Positions 53,505-61,814 of a stretch of DNA of 64,000 nucleotides are shown here, piece after piece. Each line of letters begins with the position of its first letter. Within the stretch, counting starts at the first letter, position 1. This DNA is from an uncultured Altererythrobacter sp. (GTDB taxonomy: Bacteria; Pseudomonadota; Alphaproteobacteria; Sphingomonadales; Sphingomonadaceae). The stretch spans positions 868,001-932,000 of the forward strand of contig CANLLZ010000001.1 of assembly GCA_947492235.1 (NCBI GenBank), read 5' to 3'. A model generated the notes under the pieces. It saw only the letters and a list, made by a program, of their open reading frames with translations. It ran no database searches and was not told the DNA's origin. A program made the position numbers and the translations under genes.

Positions 53505-54098
53505 ATGACATTTTCAGTTCGGCGCGGCGCTTTGATCGTCGCTGCGGCCCTATTTGCCACTGCACTGACGCAGGTTTTTTACATTACCGTGGTGTCCAAT
53601 TCAGAAGGCGAGACGCTGCGCCGGATCACATGGGTGAGCGAAATGGCTCTGTTCAGCATTCCCGCTGTCGTGGCGCTGGTGCTGGCCGCGCGTGACCGGG
53701 TGCACCCGCTGGCATGGGCGGCCATCGCGGTGGGCGGTATGGTCAATCTGATGCAGGTCGGCATGGGGCTGGCGATGTTCGGGCCGGCGCAAGATGCTGG
53801 AGATCTGGCAGTCTTCGAGACCGTGCTGCAGGGCGCGTTCTTCCTCTATTTCCATGGCAAAGCGATGTTCGGCCTTGCGGCCATCGGCTTCGGATTGTCG
53901 GCCATGCGCAGCGGCGGTGGCTTGGCGAAAGCACTCGGGGTCATAGGCATTCTGGCCGGTCTGGCCGCTGTACTCCTCAACCTCCTCGGCATGGCGGACG
54001 GCATGGCTTGGGTCCAGCAAGCAGGCGCTGCTGGCACGATCGCGACGGCGCTGCTGGCCATCCTGATCGCCATGACGGTGCGGGACGAGAACGCCTGA
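53505..54098 (+). CDS. Multi-pass membrane protein of unknown function
   Basis: 197 residues with about six hydrophobic segments and no obvious domain motif: helices near 10-25, 48-62, 70-90, 105-122, 135-155 and 170-190. The pattern is similar to the DUF4386-type small integral membrane proteins, but I do not assign it. It is followed by a stem-loop and then by the SLC13 gene. Confidence 0.65.
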   Translation: MTFSVRRGALIVAAALFATALTQVFYITVVSNSEGETLRRITWVSEMALFSIPAVVALVLAARDRVHPLAWAAIAVGGMVNLMQVGMGLAMFGPAQDAGDLAVFETVLQGAFFLYFHGKAMFGLAAIGFGLSAMRSGGGLAKALGVIGILAGLAAVLLNLLGMADGMAWVQQAGAAGTIATALLAILIAMTVRDENA

Positions 54099-54122
54099 GA
54101 ACAAGCAATCAAAAGTTGAGAC

Positions 54123-54160
54123 AATCCGTGCGTCCGGCCCATCGGTCTGGCGCACGGATT
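54123..54160. terminator. Inverted repeat / probable terminator stem-loop
   Basis: Perfect 10-bp arms AATCCGTGCG and CGCACGGATT with an 18-nt GC-rich loop, 24 nt after the membrane protein stop and 52 nt before the SLC13 start. The T-run is weak on both sides, so it may be a Rho-independent terminator or an attenuating hairpin. Confidence 0.55.
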
Positions 54161-54212
54161 CGTTAAAAGACTTGCGCTTGGGCGCTAGCTGGGGGATTCA
54201 GCCTCCAGCGAT

Positions 54213-56012
54213 ATGATACCGCCCCCATCCCCCCATGCCATCGCCGCCATGGTCGTCACTGTGGCGATGTTCGTCGGCTTTGTGCGCGGCCGGATGTCGA
54301 CAGAGATTGTATCCCTGCTCACCATAGCGGTGATTGCCGTGGGTCTGTATTTCTTCCCGCTGGAGGGCACCAATCCCACCGACGGGCTGGTCCTCGCCTT
54401 TGCCGGATTCGGCCATTACGCACTGATTACGATTTGCGCGCTGATGGTGATGGGACGCGGGCTGGTGGTGACCGGCGCGCTGGAGCCTGCCGCGCGCTTT
54501 CTGGAAGGCGTGTTCAAATACAATCTGCAAGTCGGCCTGCTGGTCAGCCTGATTATCGCCTTTGTGCTGAGCATGGGCATCAACAACACGCCCGTTCTGG
54601 TGCTGCTCATCCCGATATTTGTCACACTGGCCGCACGCGGAGCGCTGCCTGCGTCCAAGGCTTTGATCCCGCTCAATGCCGCTTCGCTGATTGGCGGGGT
54701 GGCCACGACCATTGGCACGTCGACCAATATTCTGGTCGTCTCCATCGCCGTCGATCTGGGGATGGACCGGATGGGTGTGTTCCACTTCACCCCTATCGTG
54801 CTCGTCGCCGGAGCTGTGGCGTTGCCCTATCTTTGGCTGGTGATGCCCAGGCTCCTGAAGGATAACCGGGTAGAGGCAGAACATCAGGAGCGGCGCTTCA
54901 CCACGCGGCTGAGAATCGGGGAGGATAGCTCTCTGGTGGGGACGGAGCTGTCCGACATGATCCCGCGCCTGCCCAAGGAAGTGGAGTTTATCGATCCGCC
55001 AAAGGGGAAGCTCGACGGGCAGCAACGCCTTCTGCTGTCGGGCACGCATGATGGCATCGAGGAAGCCATGCGGACCTTGCAGGGCGAAATTGCGCCGACC
55101 TGGGTCATCGATCGCATCCATCGGCAGGCTACCGAGAAGAAGCTCGATATCGCCGTCGTCGAGATGGCCATCACTGCGGACAGCCGCCTGATTACCCGCA
55201 CGCTGCCCAGTTCCGGCATTGCCGATCTGTATGGTGTCGCCGTTATCGGCATCCACCGGCCAGAGCGTCTCGTTGGCGAGGCGGAGAAATACAGCGAAGG
55301 CGGCGATCTGCGGATGCGCGAAGGCGATGTCTTGCTGGTGATGGGGCTGCCCGACAATCTGCAGGAATTTGCCCGCACCGACAGCCTGCTGATGCTGGAA
55401 GGCATGCGCGAATTGCCGCGCCGGTCCAAAGCATGGCTTGCCGCCGGGATTATGGGCGGCACGATTGGTCTGGCCTCCATTGGCCTTATCCCGATTGCCA
55501 TCGCCGCGCTGGCGGGTGCCATCCTGATGTTCGTGACCGGCTGTGTGAAGTTTGACCGCGTGGGCCGTGCGCTTTCGGCGCAGGTCATTGTGCTCATCGC
55601 GGCCAGTATCGCCATCGGGCGGATTATCGATGAAAGCGGCGCTGCGGACTGGCTGGGGCTTGTGCTCGCTTACGGGCTGCAATTCCTGACCCCGGCGATG
55701 GTGCTGGCCACGATCATGATCTTCGTGACCTTCCTGACCAATTTCGCCTCCAACGCAACGGCGGCCACGGTGGGGACACCCATCGCCTTCAGCATCGCAA
55801 ACCAGCTGGGCCTGCCTCCGGAGCCATTGGTGCTGGCCGTGCTGTTCGGGTGCAATCTGTGTTACGCGACACCCATCGCCTATCAGACCAATATGCTGAT
55901 CATGGCCGAGGGGTCCTATGAGTTTAAGGACTATATCCGCACCGGGGTGCCGCTGGTCATCCTGATGGTGGGGACGCTCTCGTTCCTGCTGGTGATGACG
56001 TATGATATGTAG
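54213..56012 (+). CDS. SLC13/DASS-family transporter with RCK_C (TrkA-C) domains
   Basis: 599 residues. Transmembrane half one (about residues 5-200) has the SLC13-like signature SMGINNTPVLVLLIP and GVATTIGTSTNILV; transmembrane half two (about 405-590) carries NFASNATAATVGTPIA. Between them are two cytosolic RCK_C/TrkA-C domains (for example RIGEDSSLVGTELSDMI, then EGDVLLVMGLPDNLQEF). It is probably a cation-coupled anion or dicarboxylate transporter gated by a ligand. The start ATG 54213 has no strong ribosome-binding site. Confidence 0.85.
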   Translation: MIPPPSPHAIAAMVVTVAMFVGFVRGRMSTEIVSLLTIAVIAVGLYFFPLEGTNPTDGLVLAFAGFGHYALITICALMVMGRGLVVTGALEPAARFLEGVFKYNLQVGLLVSLIIAFVLSMGINNTPVLVLLIPIFVTLAARGALPASKALIPLNAASLIGGVATTIGTSTNILVVSIAVDLGMDRMGVFHFTPIVLVAGAVALPYLWLVMPRLLKDNRVEAEHQERRFTTRLRIGEDSSLVGTELSDMIPRLPKEVEFIDPPKGKLDGQQRLLLSGTHDGIEEAMRTLQGEIAPTWVIDRIHRQATEKKLDIAVVEMAITADSRLITRTLPSSGIADLYGVAVIGIHRPERLVGEAEKYSEGGDLRMREGDVLLVMGLPDNLQEFARTDSLLMLEGMRELPRRSKAWLAAGIMGGTIGLASIGLIPIAIAALAGAILMFVTGCVKFDRVGRALSAQVIVLIAASIAIGRIIDESGAADWLGLVLAYGLQFLTPAMVLATIMIFVTFLTNFASNATAATVGTPIAFSIANQLGLPPEPLVLAVLFGCNLCYATPIAYQTNMLIMAEGSYEFKDYIRTGVPLVILMVGTLSFLLVMTYDM

Positions 56013-56255
56013 CCGTAGAGACGGTGAATGAGATTAGACGCGCCGCTCTTTCCTACTGCATCACGATGTGCAAGGTGATGAGTGCGAGTGAAAAAACGGG
56101 CGCGATTTTCGCGAATTCGCGCGAGACGTGTCAACCAAGTCCAACATTTGAAAAAGCATATGGAACAGTGCTTTAGTAGAGATGTCTCTGTTGGAAACCG
56201 TCATGCATGTGTCAAAAGTGTCAAGCTCGTAGGGTTTGCGGTGAGGGGATGGACT
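56013..56255. promoter_or_regulatory. Intergenic region upstream of the M20 amidohydrolase, with GTGTCAA repeats
   Basis: 243 bp without a credible gene. It contains a CGCGAATTCGCG palindrome near 56110-56121 and three copies of GTGTCAA (56128, 56209, 56218), the last two 9 bp apart. These could be part of an operator, but the pattern is short and may be chance. Confidence 0.25.
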
Positions 56256-57614
56256 ATGATTAGGTTTGAGCATTTTGGGGTGAAGCGGTGGGCAGCGGCG
56301 TCGGCGCTCGCGATGGGGCTGGCCATGAGCGCGCCTGCATCTGCGCAGGACGATACTCTCCGCGCCGATCTCGCCGCCGACATGCCCGGCCTGATGGAGC
56401 TTTACCGCGATCTTCACGCGACGCCGGAGCTCAGCTTTCAGGAATTCGAGACTGCCAAGAAACTCGCAGCGCGGATGCGCGCGCTGGGTTTTGAAGTTAC
56501 CGAAGGAGTGGGGCAAACCGGCGTCGTTGCCATGATGGAAAACGGCGAAGGGCCCACTGTTATGCTCCGCGCCGATATGGACGGGTTGCCGGTGGTGGAA
56601 CAGACCGGCCTGCCTTACGCCTCCAAGCAGATTGCCGTGCCCGCGTCGGGCGTAGAGACGGGCGTCATGCATGCCTGCGGACACGATACCCACATGACCG
56701 GGTGGATTGGTGCGGCCCAGCTACTGGTGGATCGCAAGGACGAATGGTCCGGCACGCTGATGATGATTGCGCAGCCAGCCGAGGAATTGGGCGAGGGCGC
56801 GCCTGCCATGCTCGAAGACGGTTTGTACGAGCGTTTCGGCACGCCCGACTACGCCATCGCATTCCATGATGCGGCGCAGTTTCCCGCTGGCATGATCGGA
56901 TTTTCGCCGGGTTTTGCGCTGGCCAATGTGGACAGCGTGGACATCACGGTCCCCGGAATTGGCGGTCACGGTGCCTATCCCCACACGACCAAGGACCCCA
57001 TCGTTCTGGCCAGCGCCATCGTGATGAAACTGCAAACGCTGGTCAGCCGCGAAAGTTCGCCGCTCGATCCGGCGGTTATTACTGTTGGAAGCTTCCACGC
57101 GGGCGCAAAGCACAACATCATTTCCGACGAAGCGAAATTGCAGCTGACCGTGCGCAGCTATTCCGACGAGTCGCGCAAGCTGCTGCTGGACGGGATTGCC
57201 CGTGTCGCGATGGGTGAAGCGGTGGCGGCGGGGATGCCGGAAGACAAGATGCCGACCGTGACGATTGCCGATCCCTACACGCCTGCGACATTCAACGATC
57301 CCGAGTTTACGCAGACAGTCATGGCAGGCTTTGCGGATCGTTTTGGCGTAGACCGGGTCATGCAGGTGCCCAGCGTGATGGGGGGAGAGGACTTCGGACA
57401 GTTCAAGCGTTATGCGCCCGACGAGGTGCAATCGCTGATCTTCTGGGTCGGCGGCGTTCCGCAGGAGCAATTTGATGCGGCGCAGCGCGGGGAAGCGGAC
57501 TTGCCGTCGCTCCACAGCCCGTTCTGGGCACCCGATGCGGAAAAGGTCATCGCGACTGCAGCAGAAGCGCTGGCCGATGCGACATTACGCCTGATGCCCG
57601 TGGGCGGCGAATAG
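56256..57614 (+). CDS. Secreted M20-family amidohydrolase/peptidase
   Basis: 452 residues with signal peptide (a hydrophobic stretch ending MSAPASAQ about residue 30). The M20 zinc site includes MHACGHDTHM (about residue 140), PAEELGEGA, and VMGGEDFGQF near the C-terminus, with a dimerisation domain in between (HGAYPHTTKDPI). It probably cleaves N-acyl amino acids or small peptides in the periplasm. ATG 56256 has GAGGGGA about 8 nt upstream; the longer frame from 56082 has no conserved residues. Confidence 0.9.
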   Translation: MIRFEHFGVKRWAAASALAMGLAMSAPASAQDDTLRADLAADMPGLMELYRDLHATPELSFQEFETAKKLAARMRALGFEVTEGVGQTGVVAMMENGEGPTVMLRADMDGLPVVEQTGLPYASKQIAVPASGVETGVMHACGHDTHMTGWIGAAQLLVDRKDEWSGTLMMIAQPAEELGEGAPAMLEDGLYERFGTPDYAIAFHDAAQFPAGMIGFSPGFALANVDSVDITVPGIGGHGAYPHTTKDPIVLASAIVMKLQTLVSRESSPLDPAVITVGSFHAGAKHNIISDEAKLQLTVRSYSDESRKLLLDGIARVAMGEAVAAGMPEDKMPTVTIADPYTPATFNDPEFTQTVMAGFADRFGVDRVMQVPSVMGGEDFGQFKRYAPDEVQSLIFWVGGVPQEQFDAAQRGEADLPSLHSPFWAPDAEKVIATAAEALADATLRLMPVGGE

Positions 57615-57624
57615 GGCGACCCCT

Positions 57625-58137
57625 CTAAGGGTTGCTGGCTCCGGGGGCGTCGGCTGAAGGCGTGGTGCGTCCCGCGCGGCGCATCGACTGCTCGCTGATA
57701 CGCGCCATTGTCGCCTGATCAATGGTCTCGGGCCCAAGCTGCGCGAGGAGACGTTCCCGCTCCTCGGGGGGAAGCATCTCATATTGCTCTTGGCTCATTC
57801 CCAGCCGGACCCATGGCGGGCTCTGCGGTGCATTGGAGGAGGGAGGCCTGCTGCTGGAAGTGCCCGAACCGGCATAGCCGACCCAGCTGTCATCGCCGAA
57901 TTCGCCGGCGACATTGCGGGAATTGGAATTGTCGATCAGGCTGCCAGACTGGAACATGGCATCGTTTTCGGCCTGAAGCTCTGCGCGGTCCTGATGCTCT
58001 TCGACCACTTCGACGACTTCACGGCGGCTGTCGGAATCGGCCATCAGCGCGACCGCAGCCGTGATGATCACCGTCACAACCGCAAAATGGCGATACATTT
58101 TCGCCGGGTTGGGAGCATTCTTTGCCTTACGTACCAT
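57625..58137 (-). CDS. Membrane-anchored protein of unknown function
   Basis: 170 residues: a basic N-terminus, a single membrane helix (about 16-32, HFAVVTVIITAAVALM), an acidic linker, a Ser/Pro/Gly-rich middle and a short helical C-terminal segment containing MSQEQYEMLPPEERERLLAQLG. Topology suggests a periplasmic domain on one anchor. I recognise no family. The gene converges on the M20 gene. Confidence 0.62.
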   Translation of the reverse strand: MVRKAKNAPNPAKMYRHFAVVTVIITAAVALMADSDSRREVVEVVEEHQDRAELQAENDAMFQSGSLIDNSNSRNVAGEFGDDSWVGYAGSGTSSSRPPSSNAPQSPPWVRLGMSQEQYEMLPPEERERLLAQLGPETIDQATMARISEQSMRRAGRTTPSADAPGASNP

Positions 58138-58225
58138 GACGCACCCGATAGCACCGGCGGGTTAATCAATTCTGCTCACCATCCGTCAAACCGGAATGGA
58201 CCGGTGCAGCGACCTAAGTTGGACG

Positions 58226-58266
58226 CAAAAAAATGGGCGGCCGACAGATTGCTCTGCCGACCGCCC
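58226..58266 (-). terminator. Rho-independent terminator of the isocitrate lyase unit
   Basis: On the reverse strand a GC-rich stem GGGCGGTCGGCAGAG, closed by CTGTCGGCCGCCC, is followed by A and seven T's. It ends the aceA/57-residue-protein transcript. Confidence 0.85.
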
Positions 58267-58296
58267 GTCTCCTCCCCAGGAGATGTGGTTTCGCGC

Positions 58297-58470
58297 TTAG
58301 CCGTAATTGCCCAGGCGGTGGTGCAGGGCGTTGATCTTGGCCAGCTCTTCACGGTCTTCGGTCGCTTTGGCGTGGCTTTCGAGCGCACGCCGCAGCAGTT
58401 TGAAATCCGCGGTCGAAAGCAGGGCGCGTGCGCGGCCCGGCTCTTTGGATGGAGGTGTACCTTCACTCAT
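58297..58470 (-). CDS. 57-residue protein downstream of isocitrate lyase
   Basis: Too short for the usual size cut-off. It reads MSEGTPPSKEPGRAR, then LLSTADFKLLRRALESHA, then EDREELAKINALHHRLGNYG. A strong GGAGAG ribosome-binding site precedes ATG 58470 by about 6 nt, and codon use is like its neighbours. It lies 57 bp after aceA, before the terminator, so it is probably co-transcribed. It is helical and charged, without a recognised domain. Confidence 0.75.
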   Translation of the reverse strand: MSEGTPPSKEPGRARALLSTADFKLLRRALESHAKATEDREELAKINALHHRLGNYG

Positions 58471-58494
58471 TATTTCTCTCCCAATGCCAGCCGT

Positions 58495-58549
58495 TTACGC
58501 AGCGGCGAACTGGTTCCCAACCGTTGCTTATGCAGCGGCGAACTGATTC
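58495..58549. repeat. Imperfect tandem duplication of the aceA 3' end
   Basis: On the forward strand, the 22-nt block at 58495-58516 matches 58528-58549 at 20 of 22 positions, 33 nt apart. On the coding strand both copies encode NQFAA(A) then a stop, and the downstream copy is in the aceA frame. It looks like a 33-bp duplication in which the first stop now ends the protein. Confidence 0.7.
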
Positions 58550-60129
58550 ATAGTATTGTCCTTACCGCCAGCCTTCAATGCAGCTTCACCGGCAAAGTAT
58601 TCTTTATGCTCATCCCCGATGTCGGAGCCGGCCATATTCTGGTGCTTCACACAAGCGATGCCCTGGCGGATCTCTTCGCGCTGGACCTGCTTGACGTAAC
58701 CCAGCATCGCTTCCTCGCCGAAGTAGCGCTTCGCCAGATTGTCGGTGCTGAGGGCCGCTGTGTGGTAGGTCGGCAGGGTGATGAGGTGGTGGAAGATGCC
58801 AGCCTGTGCCGCAGCGTCCTTCTGGAAGGTGCGGATACGCTCATCGGCCTCGGCAGCCAGATCGCTATCGTCGTAATCGACGCTCATGAGCGCATCGCGG
58901 TCATAGGCAGAGACGTCCTTGCCTTCTTCTGTCCACGCATCGAACACCTGCTGGCGGAAGCTCAACGTCCAGTTAAAGCTGGGCGAGTTGTTGTAGACCA
59001 GCTTGGCATTCGGGATTACTTCGCGAATGCGGTTCACCATGCCGCCGATCTGGCCGATATGCGGCTTCTCGGTTTCGATCCACAGAAGGTCGGCACCGGC
59101 CTGAAGGCTGGTGATCCCATCCAGCACGCAGCGGTCTTCACCGGTGCCAGCGCGGAACTGGTAAAGATTGGACGGCAGACGCTTGGGACGCAGAAGCTTG
59201 CCTTCGCGGCTCAGGAACACATCGCCGTTCTTGATTTCGTCGGGCGAGACTTCCTCGCAATCGAGGAAGCTGTTGTACTGGTCACCCAAATCGCCTTCTT
59301 CCTTGGTGTAGGCAATCGACTTGGTCAGACCAGCGCCCAGCGAGTCGGTGCGGGCAACGATGATGCCATCGTCCACGCCCATTTCGAGGAAGGCGTAGCG
59401 CAGCGCCCGGATCTTCTGGTGGAAGTCTTCGTGCGGCACCGTGACCTTGCCATCCTGGTGGCCGCACTGCTTCTCGTCCGAAACCTGATTTTCGATCTGC
59501 AGGGCGCAGGCGCCCGCTTCAATCATCTTCTTGGCGAGCAGGTAAGTCGCTTCGGCGTTACCGAAACCGGCATCGATGTCGGCGATGATCGGCACGACAT
59601 GCGTCTCGTAATTGTCGATCGCCGTTTCGAGGCGCTTGGCTTCAACTTCGTCGCCCTTCTCGCGGGCTGCGTCGAGATCGGAGAACATCAGCCCCAGTTC
59701 GCGGGCATCGGCCTGCTTCAGGAAGGTGTAGAGCTCTTCGATCAGAGCCGGCACGCTGTTCTTCTCGTGCATCGACTGGTCAGGCAGGGGGCCGAATTCG
59801 CTGCGCAGAGCGGCAACCATCCAGCCGGACAGGTAAAGGTAACGCTGCTTCGTTCCGCCGAAATGCTTCTTGATCGCGATCATCTTCTGCTGCGCGATGA
59901 AGCCGTGCCAGCAGCCGAGCGACTGGGTGTACTCGGCCGGATCGGCATCATAGGCCGCCATGTCTTCACGCATGATCTTCGCGGTGTATTTTGCGATATC
60001 GAGGCCGGTCGGGAAGCGGTTCTGGAGCTTCATGCGCGCGGCGGATTCGGCGTCGATCGCGTTCCAGGGTGCGCCGTTGTCGGCAATGGTCCGGGACAGT
60101 GCGTCGGTCGTCTGTTGGTAGGTCGTCAT
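58528..60129 (-). CDS. aceA: Isocitrate lyase (long bacterial subfamily)
   Basis: 533 residues, the glyoxylate-shunt enzyme splitting isocitrate to succinate and glyoxylate. The catalytic motif is EKQCGHQDGK with Cys222, so it has the KQCGH variant of the long P. aeruginosa-like subfamily rather than the KKCGH of E. coli. IIADIDAGFGNAEATY supplies metal-binding residues. Length and motif match that subfamily. ATG 60129 is the start; a longer frame to 60180 begins with non-conserved residues. It is divergent from the regulator at 60275 and ends before a duplication of its own last codons. Confidence 0.95.
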   Translation of the reverse strand: MTTYQQTTDALSRTIADNGAPWNAIDAESAARMKLQNRFPTGLDIAKYTAKIMREDMAAYDADPAEYTQSLGCWHGFIAQQKMIAIKKHFGGTKQRYLYLSGWMVAALRSEFGPLPDQSMHEKNSVPALIEELYTFLKQADARELGLMFSDLDAAREKGDEVEAKRLETAIDNYETHVVPIIADIDAGFGNAEATYLLAKKMIEAGACALQIENQVSDEKQCGHQDGKVTVPHEDFHQKIRALRYAFLEMGVDDGIIVARTDSLGAGLTKSIAYTKEEGDLGDQYNSFLDCEEVSPDEIKNGDVFLSREGKLLRPKRLPSNLYQFRAGTGEDRCVLDGITSLQAGADLLWIETEKPHIGQIGGMVNRIREVIPNAKLVYNNSPSFNWTLSFRQQVFDAWTEEGKDVSAYDRDALMSVDYDDSDLAAEADERIRTFQKDAAAQAGIFHHLITLPTYHTAALSTDNLAKRYFGEEAMLGYVKQVQREEIRQGIACVKHQNMAGSDIGDEHKEYFAGEAALKAGGKDNTMNQFAAA

Positions 60130-60274
60130 AAAATCTTCCAATCTGGGGAGGTTTGTTGTTGCCCCACAGCCATGGACCAATGGCCCCCCGTGGAATAGGA
60201 AAACTTACAAACTATCTTGTCCTCTTGCGCGGTTTACGCAATTGAAGCATGTCAATCTGTAAAGAAAATTACAA
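60130..60274. promoter_or_regulatory. Divergent aceA/regulator promoter region with palindromic operator candidates
   Basis: 145 bp between divergent starts. A perfect inverted repeat TGTAA-N6-TTACA (60258-60273) sits just before the regulator ATG, and a second TTACAAA (60206-60212) lies 63 bp away, about six helical turns. A ScfR/RamB-type dimer could bind here to control aceA and itself. Confidence 0.5.
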
Positions 60275-61657
60275 ATGAGCGAAGCTTCTCTTCTTGCCGG
60301 TCCGGCTCTACGCCGTCTTCGTAAACGCGAAGGCCTGACTCAAGCTGCCATGTCGGCGCGCCTGGGCATTTCAGCCAGTTACCTCAATCTGATCGAGCGC
60401 AACAAGCGCCCGGTATCGGCGCGCGTAGTTGTGCAACTGGTCGATCAATTCGACCTCGATCCCCGCCGCTTGACCGCTGACGAAGCGATTGGCGGGCTGG
60501 ATGGGCTGGCTCGCCGGTTGGCGGATGAACGCTTCGCCGATCTCGGCATCGACCGGGAGGAGGCTGCGGAGTTTCTGGCGGCTGCCCCGCAGGCGGCGGC
60601 AGCCTTCGCGCAATTGTTCGACAAGGCTGGCGACGCCGGTGCGCGGCAATCCGATCCCTTGGCGGCATCGTCCCGCGAGATTGACCGGTGGCGCAATCAT
60701 TTTGCCGATCTCGATCATGCGGCAGAGGAATTGTCGGACGAGCTGCGTCTCTCGCGCGCAGATATGGGTGCTGCACTGACAGAACGACTGCGCGAACGTC
60801 ACCAGCTTGCGATCCGTGTGTTGCCGCGCGAAGTGATGCCCGAAACGCTGCGCAGGCTCGATCTGCATGCCCGGCAGGTCCAGCTGGCGGAGATGCTCTC
60901 GCCGGCGTCCCGCAATTTTCAACTCGCTCTGCAGTTGGCCTATCTGGAGCAGGGTGAGGCAATCACGCAATTGGCCGCAGGATCGCAGTTTGAGGAGGAG
61001 GCGGGCAGGCGTCTGTTCGAGCGCCATCTGGCGGGCTATTTCGCCGCGGCGATCCTGATGCCCTATTCCCGGTTCATGCGGGCCTGCGATGCGACGGGCT
61101 ATGATCTGCCAGTGTTGGAACGTCGGTTCAATGTCAGCGCCGAGCAACTGGCCCATCGGCTCACTACCTTGCAGCGGGTGGGCCAGCGCGGTCTGCCTTT
61201 CTTCATGGCGCGCATTGATCGTGCGGGTCAGTTCTCGAAGCGGATTGCCGGTGCCAGCGGCTCGCCCTTGCTGGGCAGCGATGCTTCCTGTCCGCTGTGG
61301 AATGTTCACGAAGCGTTTGAGCGGCCTGACCAATGGCTTCCTCAAGTGGTTCGATTGGAGGGCGACGGCGAAACGGCACGGGACTGGTTCACGCTCAGCC
61401 ATGCGGTCGATGCGAGCGGCGGTGGCGGAAAATTCGCGGTCGTGATCGGTTTGGAAGCGCGACTGGCGGAGCCATTGGCGCAAGCACGCGGCGTTTCCCT
61501 GCGCCCCGAACAGGCGCAGCCGATCGGGCTTGGCTGCGAGAGGTGCCGGAGGCCCGATTGTCGTCAGCGCTCGCTCCCGCCGCGCGGGGCGCAATTGGCA
61601 TTCGATACGATCTCGCGGGCAGCCACTCCGTTCGAATTCGGAACCAGAGTTGGCTGA
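60275..61657 (+). CDS. ScfR/RamB-type XRE-family regulator (short-chain fatty acid metabolism)
   Basis: 460 residues. The N-terminal HTH_3 domain (about residues 10-66) reads LRRLRKREGLTQAAMSARLG, then ISASYLNLIERNKR. The central region (about 150-290) has the IrrE/M78-like helical layout (LFERHLAGYFAAAILMPY), without the HExxH motif. The C-terminal DUF2083 part ends in a cysteine cluster (GLGCERCRRPDCRQRS) that may bind metal. RamB/ScfR proteins control acetate and fatty-acid genes including aceA. Divergent position to aceA makes that the obvious target. It reads into the downstream sugar transferase only after a 157-bp gap. Confidence 0.86.
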   Translation: MSEASLLAGPALRRLRKREGLTQAAMSARLGISASYLNLIERNKRPVSARVVVQLVDQFDLDPRRLTADEAIGGLDGLARRLADERFADLGIDREEAAEFLAAAPQAAAAFAQLFDKAGDAGARQSDPLAASSREIDRWRNHFADLDHAAEELSDELRLSRADMGAALTERLRERHQLAIRVLPREVMPETLRRLDLHARQVQLAEMLSPASRNFQLALQLAYLEQGEAITQLAAGSQFEEEAGRRLFERHLAGYFAAAILMPYSRFMRACDATGYDLPVLERRFNVSAEQLAHRLTTLQRVGQRGLPFFMARIDRAGQFSKRIAGASGSPLLGSDASCPLWNVHEAFERPDQWLPQVVRLEGDGETARDWFTLSHAVDASGGGGKFAVVIGLEARLAEPLAQARGVSLRPEQAQPIGLGCERCRRPDCRQRSLPPRGAQLAFDTISRAATPFEFGTRVG

Positions 61658-61814
61658 CAGGGGCAGGTGACCTCTTCCTAACCGCCGCATTAACCACCAC
61701 GCGCCAGCTCCCGCCGGTGCCTGAGGGCCCGGTGTAAAGTTTACCGACATTTCACTTATCGCCCGTAATCAGGCGCATGATCCACACGTTCTATCTCTGG
61801 AAAATGCGCACAAA

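Noticed and set aside
57784-60198. 804-codon open frame opposite the isocitrate lyase gene
   Set aside because: It shadows aceA and its terminator in the other strand. Long antisense frames are common in GC-rich genomes, and it has no recognised domains or start.
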